DNA of 5,058 nt from UBA1367 sp040268355 (GTDB lineage: Bacteria > Actinomycetota > Coriobacteriia > Coriobacteriales > Atopobiaceae). The translations under genes and the position numbers were made by a program. Numbering within the stretch: position 1 is the stretch's first letter; every line of letters begins with the position of its first letter. Shown in pieces: positions 4,990-5,058 of the stretch. The notes under the pieces were generated by a model. It was given only the letters and a program-made list of their open reading frames with translations. It had not been told where the DNA came from and did no database searches. The stretch is from contig JAWRIT010000050.1 in the NCBI GenBank assembly GCA_040268355.1, forward strand, positions 1 through 5,058, written 5' to 3'.

Positions 4990-5058
4990 GGGACGCGCCC
5001 CCACGTCACGACATCACCGCGCGCTGCCGGGCCACACAGCATTGAAGCGGGGGGGGGG
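4990..5058. other. Non-coding right edge ending in a ten-G run
   Basis: No gene, convincing hairpin or promoter is seen in these 69 bases. The last ten bases (5049-5058) are all G, which looks like an assembly or sequencing edge more than a biological element. Confidence 0.5.

Overview
This is a high-GC bacterial chromosomal segment, roughly two-thirds G+C by eye, with six complete protein genes packed at normal density. No phage, transposon, CRISPR or RNA gene is visible. The GC content, the pairing of a ROK sugar kinase with PTS IIA proteins, and an MscL that ends in a zinc ribbon suggest a high-GC actinobacterium, most likely a member of the Coriobacteriia (Olsenella/Atopobium-like). That placement is inferred from protein character and was not tested by a search.

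Left half (43-2682, minus strand): a likely operon read right to left. It starts with an M32-family metallocarboxypeptidase. Nine bases later comes dtd, the D-aminoacyl-tRNA deacylase, which starts at GTG and has its ribosome-binding site overlapping the peptidase stop. After a 93-base gap comes mscL, the large-conductance mechanosensitive channel, which probably also has its own promoter.

Middle (2683-2913): a 231-base divergent control region. It holds a reasonable promoter for the peptidase whose -35 box lies in one arm of a perfect 8-bp inverted repeat, a weaker promoter candidate for the kinase, and an 11-base direct repeat with a 20-base period.

Right half (2914-4989, plus strand): a ROK-family glucokinase-type sugar kinase, then two tandem paralogous PTS IIA proteins of the fructose/mannitol class. 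The two paralogues are about 60% identical over their first ~98 residues. A strong 13-bp hairpin separates them. No IIB or IIC component lies in the window, so their transporter must be encoded elsewhere, perhaps just downstream. The right side therefore concerns sugar uptake and phosphorylation. The left side concerns peptide turnover, translation quality control and osmotic safety.

The most notable points are the zinc-ribbon tail on MscL, the M32 peptidase lacking the canonical DxRxT motif while keeping the other family motifs, and the hairpin-separated IIA duplication. I see no evidence of a wholly new multi-gene system. The window ends in a ten-G run that looks like a contig edge.
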